From: an uncultured Lachnospiraceae bacterium
GTDB lineage: Bacteria > Bacillota > Clostridia > Lachnospirales > Lachnospiraceae
Direction of reading: 5' to 3'
Assembly: GCA_944375845.1 (NCBI GenBank)
Contig: CALWAW010000039.1
Location: forward strand, 1-32,772
DNA length: 32,772 bases
This document shows positions 1-9,340 of this stretch, piece by piece. The notes below the pieces were generated by a model, which saw nothing but the letters and a program-made list of their open reading frames with translations, was not told where the DNA came from and made no database searches. How positions within the stretch are numbered: the stretch's first letter is position 1; each line of letters begins with the position of its first letter. Made by a program: the position numbers and the translations under genes.

Positions 1-2
1 AC

Positions 3-899
3 GACGATGCCAACGATACCGACGAGGCGGCAGTCGTTGCGGCTGAGATCGTTTCCGACAGCGACATTTACGGCGTGATCGGACATTTCGCATCCGGCGG
101 GTGCATGGTTGCGGCTCCTACATACAACGACGCGCAGTATGTAAACATCAGCCCCTCCTCCTCCCATGCTGATTACTCCAGCATCGGCGACTACATCTTC
201 AGGAACAACACGGTTATCTCTGTAGAGACCGCTACTTCCGCTGATATCGCCATCACGGATCTGGGCTGCAAGAACATCGGCGTTCTTTCCATCGACACTG
301 AGTGGGGACAGTCCGCAGGCGACGCCATGGAGACGAACGTTGAGAGCCTGGGCGGCACCGTTGCTCTCCGCCAGGAGGTCTCCGAGACTGCCGTAGACTT
401 CGCGACTGAGATCGCCAACTTCCGCGATGCCGGCTGCGACTGCATCATGATCGCCGGTATGTACAGCACCGTTGGTCCTTTCATCGTTGCGATGCAGGAC
501 AGCGGCCTGAACCTGCCCGTGGTTGGCTGCTCCAACGCTTACACTGATCAGCTCCTTGAGTACGCAACTCAGGCTGCCGATATCAAGGTATACGCTCCTG
601 TTTCCTTCTTCGCCGGCAACCCCGACGAGGCGGTTCAGGAATACGTAAAGGCTTATACCGATGCGTACGGCTCCACTCCCTCTGCTCTGACCACGCAGGC
701 ATACGATTCCGTAGGAATTCTGCTTGAGGCCATTCAGAAGGCGGGAAGCCTTGACAGAGAAGCCATCATGAAGGCAATGTATGAGACGGATTATCAGGGA
801 ATGTCCGGACACACCACCTTCGATGAGATCGGTGATGCCCAGAAGGAATTCACAAAGGTTACGATCGAAGACGGCGCATGGGTGCTTTACGAGAAATAA
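3..899 (+). CDS. livK: Branched-chain amino acid ABC transporter substrate-binding protein, 5' truncated
   Basis: This is the C-terminal part of a type 1 periplasmic-binding-fold protein that captures branched-chain amino acids (or a related ligand) outside the cell for the LivHMGF permease. The reading frame is open from base 3, so the apparent ATG at 75 is internal; residues before it (DDANDTDEAAVVAAEIVSD) fit the family. Visible family signatures include the GVIGHFASGG ligand-pocket region, the hinge segment ADIAITDLGCKNIGVLSID, and a C-terminal TTFDEIGD stretch close to the usual GxxxFDxxGD. The signal peptide and lipobox lie outside the window. Codon choice is richer in GCT/GTT than in downstream genes, as expected for a highly expressed binding protein. 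Ligand identity is inferred from the operon and not proven. Confidence 0.9.
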   Translation, partial: DDANDTDEAAVVAAEIVSDSDIYGVIGHFASGGCMVAAPTYNDAQYVNISPSSSHADYSSIGDYIFRNNTVISVETATSADIAITDLGCKNIGVLSIDTEWGQSAGDAMETNVESLGGTVALRQEVSETAVDFATEIANFRDAGCDCIMIAGMYSTVGPFIVAMQDSGLNLPVVGCSNAYTDQLLEYATQAADIKVYAPVSFFAGNPDEAVQEYVKAYTDAYGSTPSALTTQAYDSVGILLEAIQKAGSLDREAIMKAMYETDYQGMSGHTTFDEIGDAQKEFTKVTIEDGAWVLYEK

Positions 900-928
900 G
901 CTCCCAATGTAGGTTTTAAAGTATCCTA

Positions 929-982
929 AACTGCGCTTCCCTCGGGAAGGGTGACCTCCCCGGGGGAGGCGCAGTCTTTTTA
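929..982 (+). terminator. Intercistronic terminator between livK and livH
   Basis: ACTGCGC (930-936) pairs with GCGCAGT (969-975). The enclosed bases can form two smaller hairpins, TTCC/GGAA near 937-948 and CCTCC/GGAGG near 955-969, and the outer stem is followed by CTTTTT. No promoter is obvious before livH, so this probably acts as a partial terminator that keeps binding-protein mRNA in excess over the permease genes. Confidence 0.8.
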
Positions 983-1011
983 AACTGTAGAAAGGAGGCA
1001 GTTCACAGCTT

Positions 1012-1899
1012 ATGTCAGCTTTTGTTGGATCTGTCATCAACGGCATCGCTCTCGGAATGGCATACGCTCTGATCGCCGTAGGGTATTCGCTGGTATTCGG
1101 TATCCTTCGTCTGATCAACTTCGCACACGGATCCATTTATGCCTTTGGCGCGTATATGGTCTTTTTGTTTGTCACTCTGAAGCTGGGCTTTCTGCCGGCC
1201 ATTATCGTATCGGTGATCCTGTCAGGTCTCCTGGCGTTCTTAATGGACAAGGTTACGCTGGAGCCTCTCCGAAAAAAGGGTTCTGATACCATCGCCTACC
1301 TGATTACCACCGTGGGCGTGTCCTTCGTAATCACCAATGTGCTTTCCCTGGAAGCTGTATTCGGAAGCCAGAGAAGGCTTTTCCCCTCCACAAACCTGTT
1401 CGGCAGCATCCGGATCGGGAACCTGACGATCCAGAGCAGCCAGATCATCATGTTTGTGGCGGCGCTGATTCTGATGCTTATTATGACCTACGTGGTCAAT
1501 AAGACGAAGATGGGCCTTTCCATGAGGGCTGTAGAGCAGAACGGAAGGGCGGCCAGACTGGTCGGCGTCAATGTAAACCGGGTTATTTCTTTTACATTCT
1601 TCTTAGGCGGAGCTTCAGCGGCCATCGCCGGCGCGCTGATCAATGGATATTATCAGTCCATCTCCCCCACCATGGGCACCACCATCGGCCTGAAGGCCTT
1701 CGCGGCCGCCGTCGTAGGCGGTATCGGCGTTCTTCACGGCTCTGTTGTGGGCGGCCTTGTGGTCGGCGTCGGGGAATGTATCGCAGCTCAATATCTTGGC
1801 AGTAATGTCCGTGACCCCATGGCTTTCGTGATCCTGATCATCATCCTGATCATTAAGCCCAACGGTCTGTTCGGCAAGAAAGGGATTACAAAGGTGTAG
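1012..1899 (+). CDS. livH: Branched-chain amino acid ABC transporter permease LivH
   Basis: Inner-membrane permease subunit of the Liv-type transporter; it pairs with LivM to form the translocation pore. The 295-residue protein is almost wholly hydrophobic, with about eight membrane segments. It starts with the family-typical INGIALGMAYALIAVGYSLVFGILRLINFAHG block (residues about 9-40) and carries the conserved MRAVEQNGRAARLVGVNV cytoplasmic loop (about 177-194) that contacts the ATPases. Length matches the family. The ATG at 1012 is preceded by AAGGAGG at 992-998. It lies 5 bases upstream of livM, and no separate promoter is visible, so expression probably depends on readthrough of the hairpin after livK. 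Confidence 0.95.
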   Translation: MSAFVGSVINGIALGMAYALIAVGYSLVFGILRLINFAHGSIYAFGAYMVFLFVTLKLGFLPAIIVSVILSGLLAFLMDKVTLEPLRKKGSDTIAYLITTVGVSFVITNVLSLEAVFGSQRRLFPSTNLFGSIRIGNLTIQSSQIIMFVAALILMLIMTYVVNKTKMGLSMRAVEQNGRAARLVGVNVNRVISFTFFLGGASAAIAGALINGYYQSISPTMGTTIGLKAFAAAVVGGIGVLHGSVVGGLVVGVGECIAAQYLGSNVRDPMAFVILIIILIIKPNGLFGKKGITKV

Positions 1900-1904
1900 A
1901 GCTT

Positions 1905-2975
1905 ATGGAAAAGAAATCAAACCGCGTGCTTTCAGCCATTGAAAGCGTCTGTTATAAATTTCGTTATTTATTTCTGATCTTATACGTGGCCCTGATGGTG
2001 ATCGTTCCCTTCCTGGACATCAAGCTGGTTCACGCACAGGTGATCATCCTGATCGGCGTGTACGCGATGCTGGGCATGGGCTTAAACGTCCTGATCGGCT
2101 ACACGGGCCTGGTATCTCTGGGACATGCGGGCTTCTACGCCATCGGCGCCTATACCTGCGCGCTGCTGGAGACGAAGCTGGGCGTCAACTTCTGGCTGGC
2201 CCTGGTGGCCTCCGGAGTCCTTACCGCCTTCATCGGCTTCCTGCTGGGCCTTCCCTCCCTGCGCCTTTCGGGTTCCTATCTTTCCATCGTGACCCTGGGC
2301 TTCTGCGAGATCGTGACCATGATCTTAAAGCAGTGGGAGAGCGTCACCAACGGAAACTACGGCGTCAGGAATATCAAGCAGCCTGTGTTCTTCGGAATCA
2401 AGCTGGATATGTATAACGGCGGCCTGATCGTGCTGATGCTGGTGTTATGCCTGATTGTGGGCGTGGCCAGCCTGGCCATCCGCAATTCCAACGCGGGCCG
2501 CGCCTTCCGCGCCATCAAGGACGACGAGCTGGCGGCCAACATGATGGGCATCCATGTTTCACGCTATAAGATCATGTCCTTCGTTATTTCCGCCTTTATC
2601 ACCGGTATCGCCGGCGGCTTCTACTGTGTGACCAGGAACTACATCGAGCCCGGAAGCTTCAACTTCGACGTCTCGATCCTGATCTTAAGCGTCGTTATCA
2701 TCGGCGGCCTGGGAACCATCCGCGGCATGGTGTTCGGCGCGGCGATCCTTCAGCTGTTCCCCCAGGTGTTCCGTTTCCTGGATGAATGGCGTTATGTGGT
2801 GTACGGCCTTCTTCTGATCGTAATGATGCGGTTCCGTCCTCAGGGCCTCCTGGGATGGCAGTCCACTCAGCCGTACCACCTTTCCAAAAAGACAAAGCAG
2901 ATCCTGGAGGCCGACGGAGGAACGTCGGAGCCCCTGGAGGCTGCCGGTAAAACAGAAGGGGGGTCAGAGCAATGA
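1905..2975 (+). CDS. livM: Branched-chain amino acid ABC transporter permease LivM
   Basis: Second permease subunit, partner of LivH. The 356-residue protein has roughly nine to ten membrane segments. It shows family landmarks LNVLIGYTGLVSLGHAGFYAIGAY (about residues 60-83), the ATPase-contacting loop GRAFRAIKDDELAANMMGIHV (about 198-218), and the glycine-rich VIIGGLGTIRGMVFG near 265-279. The C-terminal tail after about residue 320 is polar and cytoplasmic. The start follows the livH stop by five bases. Its own stop overlaps the livG start (ATGA), so the two are likely translationally coupled. Confidence 0.95.
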   Translation: MEKKSNRVLSAIESVCYKFRYLFLILYVALMVIVPFLDIKLVHAQVIILIGVYAMLGMGLNVLIGYTGLVSLGHAGFYAIGAYTCALLETKLGVNFWLALVASGVLTAFIGFLLGLPSLRLSGSYLSIVTLGFCEIVTMILKQWESVTNGNYGVRNIKQPVFFGIKLDMYNGGLIVLMLVLCLIVGVASLAIRNSNAGRAFRAIKDDELAANMMGIHVSRYKIMSFVISAFITGIAGGFYCVTRNYIEPGSFNFDVSILILSVVIIGGLGTIRGMVFGAAILQLFPQVFRFLDEWRYVVYGLLLIVMMRFRPQGLLGWQSTQPYHLSKKTKQILEADGGTSEPLEAAGKTEGGSEQ

Positions 2976-3737
2976 GCGGATTTCTTGAGGTAAGCCACAT
3001 CAAAATGCAGTTCGGCGGTCTTGCCGCCGTGGACGACGTCACCATGCACGTGGACAAGGGCGAGATCGTTTCTCTGATCGGACCCAACGGCGCCGGAAAG
3101 ACGACGGTGTTCAACATGCTGACCGGCGTTTACAACATTACCAGCGGCGAAATGTCCTTCGAGGGACAGGATCTGAAGAGCATGATCCCCCAGGACATCG
3201 TTAAAATCGGGATTTCCAGAACCTTCCAGAACCTCCGGCTCTTCCCCAAGATGCGGGTGATCGAGAACGTACTGGTGGGAACCCATGTGCGCACAAAGTA
3301 CAATTTCTGGGACAGCCTTTTAAGGACGCCCCGGTTCCGCAGGGAGGAGGCGGAGCATACCGCCCGCGTAATCCAGATCCTGCGCAGCATCGGAATGGAC
3401 GGGATGAGAAACAGCTTTGTGAACAGCCTGCCCTACGGCGACCAGCGTAAGGTTGAGATCGCCAGAGCCATCGCCACCGACGCGAAGCTGATTCTTCTGG
3501 ACGAGCCTGCGGCCGGCATGAACCCGGCGGAATCCGAGGAGCTCCTGCGCTTCATCAGGGAGCTTCGCGACAAGGGCTATACCATCCTGCTGATCGAGCA
3601 CGACATGAGCGTGGTCATGAATATTTCCGACCGTATCTACGTGCTTGACCATGGAAAACTGATCGCCGAGGGTCTCCCTCAGGAGATCGCCAATAATCCC
3701 AAGGTTATTGAGGCATATCTGGGAGGTGAGCAGAAAA

Positions 3738-3754
<17 letters not shown>
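2972..3754 (+). CDS. livG: Branched-chain amino acid ABC transporter ATP-binding protein LivG
   Basis: Cytoplasmic ATPase subunit that powers LivHM. The Walker A motif is GPNGAGKTT (residues 37-45). The signature segment is the LivG-type LPYGDQRKVEIARA rather than a textbook LSGGQ, followed by Walker B LILLDEPAAGMNP. The switch histidine lies in LLIEHDMSVV. Length (260 aa) is normal. The start codon overlaps the livM stop by four bases and is preceded by a G-rich ribosome site (AAGGGGGGTC). The 3' end runs 17 bases into livF, which indicates tight coupling. Confidence 0.95.
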
Positions 3755-4442
<688 letters not shown>

Positions 4443-4463
4443 AACCAAAAGCGGAAAGAACAA

Positions 4464-4509
4464 GCCCGGCGGCGGGCCGTTTCAAAACGGCCGCCTCCGG
4501 GTCTTTTCA
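4464..4509 (+). terminator. Terminator of the liv operon
   Basis: A long GC-rich hairpin: the CCCGG and GGCCGTTT segments of the left arm pair with AAACGGCC and CCGGG on the right, separated by a small internal bulge, with a TCTTTTC tail. It lies 22 bases after the livF stop and ends the operon. Confidence 0.9.
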
Positions 4510-4538
4510 TTGCCATGAGAAGAAAAAAATGGTATGAT
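4510..4538 (+). promoter_or_regulatory. Sigma-A promoter for the S1 protein / alarmone synthetase operon
   Basis: TTGCCA (4510-4515) and TATGAT (4533-4538) are separated by exactly 17 bases, directly after the liv terminator and about 39 bases before the S1-protein start codon. Confidence 0.8.
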
Positions 4539-4576
4539 AAAAACAGATACTGTATTGATGTATGGGAGGGATACCA

Positions 4577-5488
4577 ATGGAAGAACATATTGAAACCATG
4601 GACGACTACAAAGAAGAGCTGGACGCCTCTTTTAAAAAGGCGAAGGAGGGGGATATCCTCACGGGAACGGTGATCGGCGTGGACGACGACGCCGTCACGC
4701 TGGATCTGAGATCCTATGCCGAGGGGATCATTACCAAAGAGCATTTCAGCAATGATCCGGCCTGCGTTCTGAAGGAAGCTGTGCAGCCGGGTGACGAGAT
4801 CACGGCCACGGTCCTTAAGGCCGACGACGGCCAGGGCCGGATCCTCCTTTCCCGCAAGGCGGCAAACGACGCCATGGCCTGGGATAAGATGGAGCAGTGC
4901 TTTGCCGAAAGGACGCCTATTGACGTGAAGGTAGACGGGATCGTAAAGGGCGGCGCAGTGGCCTATGTGGACGGGATCCGCGGCTTTATCCCCGCCTCCA
5001 AGCTGGATGTTTCCTATGTGGAAAATCTGGAGGACTGGCTGGGAAGGGAGCTTAAGGTCCAGGTAATCACCGTGGACCGGGCCGCGAAGAAGCTGGTGCT
5101 TTCCGCGAAGGAGCTGGCCTACGCCCGCGAAATGGAAGAGAAAAAGAAGAAAATCGCCGCCTGCCAGGTGGGAGCCGTGTCCGAGGGCGTGGTTGAGACC
5201 ATCCAGAATTACGGCGCCTTTGTGAAGCTGGACAACGGGGCCACGGGCCTTCTCCATGTGTCCCAGATCAGCGATAAAAGGATCAAGACCCCGGCGGCAG
5301 TTTTAACCGTGGGCCAGAGAATCACCGTGAAGATCACGGCGGTGAAGGACGGCCGCTTAAGCCTCAGCATGAAGGCTCTCCAGGATGTGGCGGAGCCGGA
5401 GGATACCGACAGCCACGCGGAATACAAGGAGGAGGGAGAGGCTTCCACCAGTCTCGGCGCGCTTCTTAAAGGGATTAAGCTGGACTAG
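4577..5488 (+). CDS. S1 RNA-binding domain protein (short ribosomal protein S1-like)
   Basis: A 303-residue protein with three S1 (OB-fold) RNA-binding domains in a row. Domain one begins around GDILTGTVIGVDDDAVTLDL (about residue 24), domain two around TPIDVKVDGIVKGGAVAYV (about 112), and domain three around GAVSEGVVETIQNYGAFVKL (about 197). The third is the most canonical, with the NYGAFVKL and GLLHVSQIS motifs. A lysine-rich helix joins domains two and three, and an acidic tail ends the protein. It probably binds mRNA or the ribosome, but whether it replaces ribosomal S1 or does another job cannot be told. The ATG at 4577 is chosen because GGGAGGG (about 4564-4570) precedes it; the in-frame ATG at 4562 lies upstream of that site. 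Confidence 0.85.
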   Translation: MEEHIETMDDYKEELDASFKKAKEGDILTGTVIGVDDDAVTLDLRSYAEGIITKEHFSNDPACVLKEAVQPGDEITATVLKADDGQGRILLSRKAANDAMAWDKMEQCFAERTPIDVKVDGIVKGGAVAYVDGIRGFIPASKLDVSYVENLEDWLGRELKVQVITVDRAAKKLVLSAKELAYAREMEEKKKKIAACQVGAVSEGVVETIQNYGAFVKLDNGATGLLHVSQISDKRIKTPAAVLTVGQRITVKITAVKDGRLSLSMKALQDVAEPEDTDSHAEYKEEGEASTSLGALLKGIKLD

Positions 5489-5509
5489 CGCCGGCAAAGG
5501 AGGGACGTT

Positions 5510-6163
5510 ATGCCAATACCTCGACTGCCGAAGGAATATGACCAGCTGGACCAGTGGAACACGCTGATGTTTCTGTACAACGCGGCGCTCCAGGAGATCC
5601 AGACCAGGGTCAATATCCTGAGCGATGAATTTCAGCATATCAACAACTATAATCCGATCGAGCATGTCAAGGCCAGGATCAAGACGGCGGAAAGCATTGT
5701 AAAAAAGCTGAAGCGCCTGGGCTTTGAGGCGACGATCGACAACATGTACCTGGAACTCCACGATATTGCGGGAATCCGGATCATCTGCTCCTTTACGTCG
5801 GACATCTATTATCTGGCAGACGCCATTTCCAGGCAGAACGACATCAAGGTGCTGATGGTGAAGGATTATATCGCGAATCCCAAGCCCAACGGCTACCGCA
5901 GCTATCACATGGTGGTGAGCGTCCCCATTTACCTGTCCAGCGGGCAGGTGGAGACGAAGGTGGAGATTCAGATACGGACCATAGCCATGGATTTCTGGGC
6001 AAGCCTTGAGCACAAGATCCATTACAAATTTGAAGGGGACGCGCCCGCTCACATGCGGGAAAACTTAAAGGAGTGTGCCGACATGGTAGCGCTTCTGGAC
6101 GAGCGGATGATGGCGCTCAACGCGTCCTTACAGCAGGCCGGGGAGGAAAAGCAGCATGAGTAA
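5510..6163 (+). CDS. relQ: Small alarmone synthetase, (p)ppGpp synthetase of the RelQ/YjbM type
   Basis: A stand-alone GTP pyrophosphokinase domain that transfers pyrophosphate from ATP to GDP or GTP, making the stringent-response alarmone. Family motifs are visible: DIAGIR (residues 85-90), NPKPNGYRSYHMVV (123-136), VEIQIRT (151-157) and ASLEHKI (164-170). At 217 residues it is the size of small alarmone synthetases. It has no HD hydrolase, TGS or ACT domain, so it should only make the alarmone. The ATG follows AAAGGAGGG at 5497-5505. Its stop overlaps the next gene by eight bases. Being co-transcribed with an S1-domain protein suggests a link to ribosome status, which is an inference. Confidence 0.9.
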   Translation: MPIPRLPKEYDQLDQWNTLMFLYNAALQEIQTRVNILSDEFQHINNYNPIEHVKARIKTAESIVKKLKRLGFEATIDNMYLELHDIAGIRIICSFTSDIYYLADAISRQNDIKVLMVKDYIANPKPNGYRSYHMVVSVPIYLSSGQVETKVEIQIRTIAMDFWASLEHKIHYKFEGDAPAHMRENLKECADMVALLDERMMALNASLQQAGEEKQHE

Positions 6164-7022
6164 GGCAAAGGTTTGGATAGCGGGGGCGAAGGGGCAGCTG
6201 GGCTCTGCCGTCCGTGAAATGCTGGAGCAGGGCGGGGCCCATGAGCTCCTTACCACAGACAGGGACGTGGATATTACCGATCTGGAGCGGGTGTGCGCCT
6301 ATACCGACGGGAACGCTCCCGACGTGATTATCAACTGCGCGGGGCTGACGGATCTGGCGGTATGTGAACGGCACGTGGAGGACGCCTACCGGGTCAACGC
6401 CCTGGGCGCCAGGAATCTGGCCATCGCGGCCAAGCGGACGGACGCGAAGCTGATCCACATCTCCACGGACGACGTGTTCGACGGGACGGCGAAAAAGCCC
6501 CTTACGGAGTTCGACCATGTGAATCCCAGGACGGTCTACGGAAAGTCCAAGCTGGCCGGGGAGGACTTCGTGAGAGAGCTGGCCTCCCGCCATGTGATCG
6601 TACGGAGCTCCTGGATCTATGGCGATACGAAAAACAATTTTGTCAGCTACATCCTGGAGGGGCTTCTGACAGAGGACACGATCTTTGTGCCGGTGGATCA
6701 GGTGAGCACCCCCACCAGCGCCCGGGAGCTGGCCCGGTTTCTGATGAAGCTGATCGATTCCTCGGAGTACGGGATATACCACGCCTCCTGCGAGGGTATG
6801 TGCAGCCGGTACGAGTTCGCCAAGGAGATCGTGCGGCTTTCGGGCAAGCGGGTGAACATCGAGCCCCTGACGGCGGGCGACAATCCTTCCATGGTGAACC
6901 GCCCCAGGTATACGCTTCTGGATAATTTCATGATGCGGGTGTCCGGGATCTATCAGATGCCCGACTGGAGGGAATCCCTGGAGCAGTTTATGGAACAGAA
7001 AAAAGCGGCGGGAGATTATTGA
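6156..7022 (+). CDS. rfbD: dTDP-4-dehydrorhamnose reductase-like protein (RmlD family)
   Basis: Extended short-chain dehydrogenase of the RmlD family, which reduces dTDP-4-keto-L-rhamnose to dTDP-L-rhamnose with NAD(P)H. The N-terminal nucleotide motif is GAKGQLG (residues 10-16). NCAGLTDLAVCE follows, then STDDVFDG, and the catalytic YGKSK with Tyr128 and Lys132. Length (288 aa) is normal. It overlaps the alarmone synthetase by eight bases, so it belongs to that operon. No other rhamnose genes (rmlA, B, C) are nearby, so the true substrate could be another nucleotide sugar. Confidence 0.85.
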   Translation: MSKAKVWIAGAKGQLGSAVREMLEQGGAHELLTTDRDVDITDLERVCAYTDGNAPDVIINCAGLTDLAVCERHVEDAYRVNALGARNLAIAAKRTDAKLIHISTDDVFDGTAKKPLTEFDHVNPRTVYGKSKLAGEDFVRELASRHVIVRSSWIYGDTKNNFVSYILEGLLTEDTIFVPVDQVSTPTSARELARFLMKLIDSSEYGIYHASCEGMCSRYEFAKEIVRLSGKRVNIEPLTAGDNPSMVNRPRYTLLDNFMMRVSGIYQMPDWRESLEQFMEQKKAAGDY

Positions 7023-7047
7023 TTCTGCCGGATGAATATGCTATAAT
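7019..7047 (+). promoter_or_regulatory. Sigma-A promoter for malic enzyme
   Basis: TTGATT (7019-7024) and TATAAT (7042-7047) are 17 bases apart. The -35 overlaps the stop codon of the preceding reductase gene, so malic enzyme can be expressed separately. Confidence 0.85.
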
Positions 7048-7112
7048 TGACACGTTGATGCTTGTCAATAAATTCACAAGAAATCAGATCAAGAAAAGGA
7101 GAACAAACAGCT

Positions 7113-8288
7113 ATGGATTACGCAAAAGAATCTTTACGCCTCCACGGAGAATGGAAGGGCAAGATCGAGGTGATCTCCAGAGTACCCGTCGAGACAAAGG
7201 ATGACCTGTCTCTCGCTTATACACCCGGCGTGGCGCAGCCCTGCCTTGAGATCCAGAAGGACGTGGAGAAGAGCTACGACCTGACCCGCCGTCATAATAT
7301 GTGCCTGGTGGTCACGGACGGAACGGCCGTGCTGGGCCTGGGCGACATCGGTCCCGAGGCCGGTATGCCCGTTATGGAGGGCAAGTGCGTCCTGTTCAAG
7401 GCCTTCGGCGATGTGGACGCGTTCCCTCTGTGCATCAAGAGCAAGGACGTTGACGAGATCGTAAACACCATCTACCTGATCTCCGGCTCCTTCGGCGGCG
7501 TCAACCTGGAGGACATCGCCGCTCCCAGATGCTTTGAGATCGAGAAGAAGTTAAAGGAAAAATGCGATATCCCGATCTTCCATGACGATCAGCACGGAAC
7601 CGCCATCATCACCCTGGCAGGCCTCAACAACGCGCTGCGGGTCGTGGGCAAGAAAAGGGAGGATGTGAAGATCGTCGTAAACGGCGCGGGCGCCGCGGCC
7701 ATCTCCATCACCAAGCTTCTCCTGACCGCGGGCTACAAGAACGCCATCCTCTGCGACAGGAAGGGCGCCATCTACGCGGGCCGCAAGGAGGGCATGAACC
7801 CCATCAAAGAAGAAATGGCCCAGGTGACGAACCTTGAGAAGAAGGCCGGTTCTCTGGCAGACGTGCTGGTGGGCGCAGACGTTTTCATCGGCGTATCTGC
7901 TCCCGGCGTGCTGACAACAGATATGGTAAAGACCATGGCCAAGGACGCCGTGATCTTTGCCTGCGCGAACCCCACTCCTGAGATCTTCCCCGAGGACGCG
8001 AAGGCGGGCGGCGCTGCCGTCGTAGCCACCGGAAGGAGCGATTTCCCCAACCAGGTGAACAACGTCTTAGCCTTCCCCGGCGTGTTCCGCGGAACCTTCG
8101 ACGTGCGGGCAAGGGACATCAACGACGCCATGAAGATCGCGGCGGCCGACGCCCTTTCCAATCTGATCACCGACGAGGAGCTTTCTCCCGACTATATCAT
8201 CCCCAAGGCCTTCGATAAGAGGGTAGGCCCCGCTGTGGCGAAGGCTGTGGCCCAGGCCGCAAGGGATACCGGCGTGGCAAGGCTGTAA
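7113..8288 (+). CDS. Malic enzyme, NAD(P)-dependent, oxaloacetate-decarboxylating
   Basis: Converts malate to pyruvate and CO2 with reduction of NAD or NADP. The N-terminal malic domain shows SLAYTPGVAQPC, VTDGTAVLGLGDIGPEAGMPVMEGK and the metal-binding FHDDQHGTA. The C-terminal NAD domain has VVNGAGAAAISITKLL and CANPTPEI. The in-frame ATG at 7062 would lie within about 15 bases of the -10 element and lacks a ribosome site. The ATG at 7113 follows AAAAGGAG (7094-7101) and gives MDYAKESLRLHGEWKGK, a typical family start, with 391 residues. It is monocistronic between its own promoter and terminator. Cofactor preference cannot be assigned by eye. Confidence 0.93.
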   Translation: MDYAKESLRLHGEWKGKIEVISRVPVETKDDLSLAYTPGVAQPCLEIQKDVEKSYDLTRRHNMCLVVTDGTAVLGLGDIGPEAGMPVMEGKCVLFKAFGDVDAFPLCIKSKDVDEIVNTIYLISGSFGGVNLEDIAAPRCFEIEKKLKEKCDIPIFHDDQHGTAIITLAGLNNALRVVGKKREDVKIVVNGAGAAAISITKLLLTAGYKNAILCDRKGAIYAGRKEGMNPIKEEMAQVTNLEKKAGSLADVLVGADVFIGVSAPGVLTTDMVKTMAKDAVIFACANPTPEIFPEDAKAGGAAVVATGRSDFPNQVNNVLAFPGVFRGTFDVRARDINDAMKIAAADALSNLITDEELSPDYIIPKAFDKRVGPAVAKAVAQAARDTGVARL

Positions 8289-8312
8289 TCCATACAGAAT
8301 ATGTTTCATCTC

Positions 8313-8343
8313 GGGCACGGGAGCTTTCTCCCGTGCCCTTTTT
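8313..8343 (+). terminator. Terminator of malic enzyme
   Basis: GGGCACGGGAG (8313-8323) and CTCCCGTGCCC (8328-8338) form a perfect 11-base-pair stem with a CTTT loop, followed by TTTTT. Confidence 0.95.
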
Positions 8344-8389
8344 GCGCGGCAAAACCGGAAAAACTTCTCCGCGCCGGAGGAATCTGTGA

Positions 8390-8395
8390 TATACT
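8390..8395 (+). promoter_or_regulatory. Probable -10 element for the membrane protein gene
   Basis: TATACT with a TGTGA just upstream, about 35 bases before the start codon of the next gene. No convincing -35 is present at 17 bases; TTCTCC lies 19 bases away. Confidence 0.45.
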
Positions 8396-8430
8396 GAAAT
8401 TACAGATAGCAGAAGGGAGGCGGATGCGAG

Positions 8431-9297
8431 ATGAAAAAACGGAGGCTTTTTTTCTGGCTGCTGGCGGCCCTGTTCCTGTTTTCCGTGACGGCTCTGGCCG
8501 ATAGCGGGCCCAAGCCGGATCTGTCGGTGGAGTTTACCGGGCTTGAGGGCGAGGAATACTGGGTCACGGCCCTGTCCCTTAAGGGGAGCGGTCCCTGGGG
8601 GACGGACAGGGAGTATGAGGAATACATGGGCTCCCGCGCGGTCTGGGACGCCTTTTCATCCTTTGAGGATCCCGACGGATACCGCTTCATTGGCTGCTAT
8701 GAGGACTGCTCGGAGGATCACGTTTTTCAGTGGAATTATTATCCGCCGGAGCAGTTTAAGCTTCTGGTCTATTTCCCTCAGAAGGACTGTATGCTGGTGA
8801 GCGGGGAGGTCTATGAGCGCTACGCCTTCCACAGCTACTATGCGGTGGATCTTTCCGGCGCGGAGCTTGAGGAAAATTCCGTGCAGGTCATTGGCTTTGA
8901 GGCCCGACGGAGTTATGATTACAGCGGCGAGCTGAAAGGGCTGGGACTGCGGATTCTGGTTACGCTGGCGGCCGAGCTTCTTCTTGCGCTTGCCTTCCGC
9001 TTCCGGAGGCCTTTGCAGCTTGTGGTGATCGTCGTTACCAACCTGGCCACCCAGCTGGGGCTCAATCTGGCCCTCAACGCCATCCTCTATTATCAGGGCC
9101 CCGGACTGGACAGCTGGTTTTATCTGGCGGTCATGGAGGTCGTTGTGGCGGTCATAGAAGGAATCGTTTATTCCTTAAGCCTGGCGCGGCTGGGGAAGGG
9201 GGAGCGGCAGCATCCCTGGGCCTACTCCTGGACGGCTAACCTTGCCTCCTTCGTGCTGGGAATCGTGCTGTCCGTCGCGGCGCCCCGGTGGTTCTAG
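8431..9297 (+). CDS. Unrecognised secreted/membrane protein with C-terminal membrane bundle
   Basis: I do not recognise the family. The 288-residue protein begins with a clear signal peptide (MKKRR, a hydrophobic stretch, then a likely cut near ALADSG at about residue 24). A roughly 140-residue extracytoplasmic part follows, rich in Tyr, Glu and Asp. After it come about four membrane segments near residues 168-186, 193-218, 226-250 and 266-285. This soluble-domain-then-membrane-bundle layout is seen in uncharacterised Lachnospiraceae proteins. AGGGAGG lies about 12 bases before the ATG at 8431. The gene has no obvious functional partner; the next gene encodes a phospholipase C-like protein. 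Confidence 0.75.
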   Translation: MKKRRLFFWLLAALFLFSVTALADSGPKPDLSVEFTGLEGEEYWVTALSLKGSGPWGTDREYEEYMGSRAVWDAFSSFEDPDGYRFIGCYEDCSEDHVFQWNYYPPEQFKLLVYFPQKDCMLVSGEVYERYAFHSYYAVDLSGAELEENSVQVIGFEARRSYDYSGELKGLGLRILVTLAAELLLALAFRFRRPLQLVVIVVTNLATQLGLNLALNAILYYQGPGLDSWFYLAVMEVVVAVIEGIVYSLSLARLGKGERQHPWAYSWTANLASFVLGIVLSVAAPRWF

Positions 9298-9340
9298 TCC
9301 CCGGCACATATTTACAGAAAAATAGCGGATACTTGAGAAT

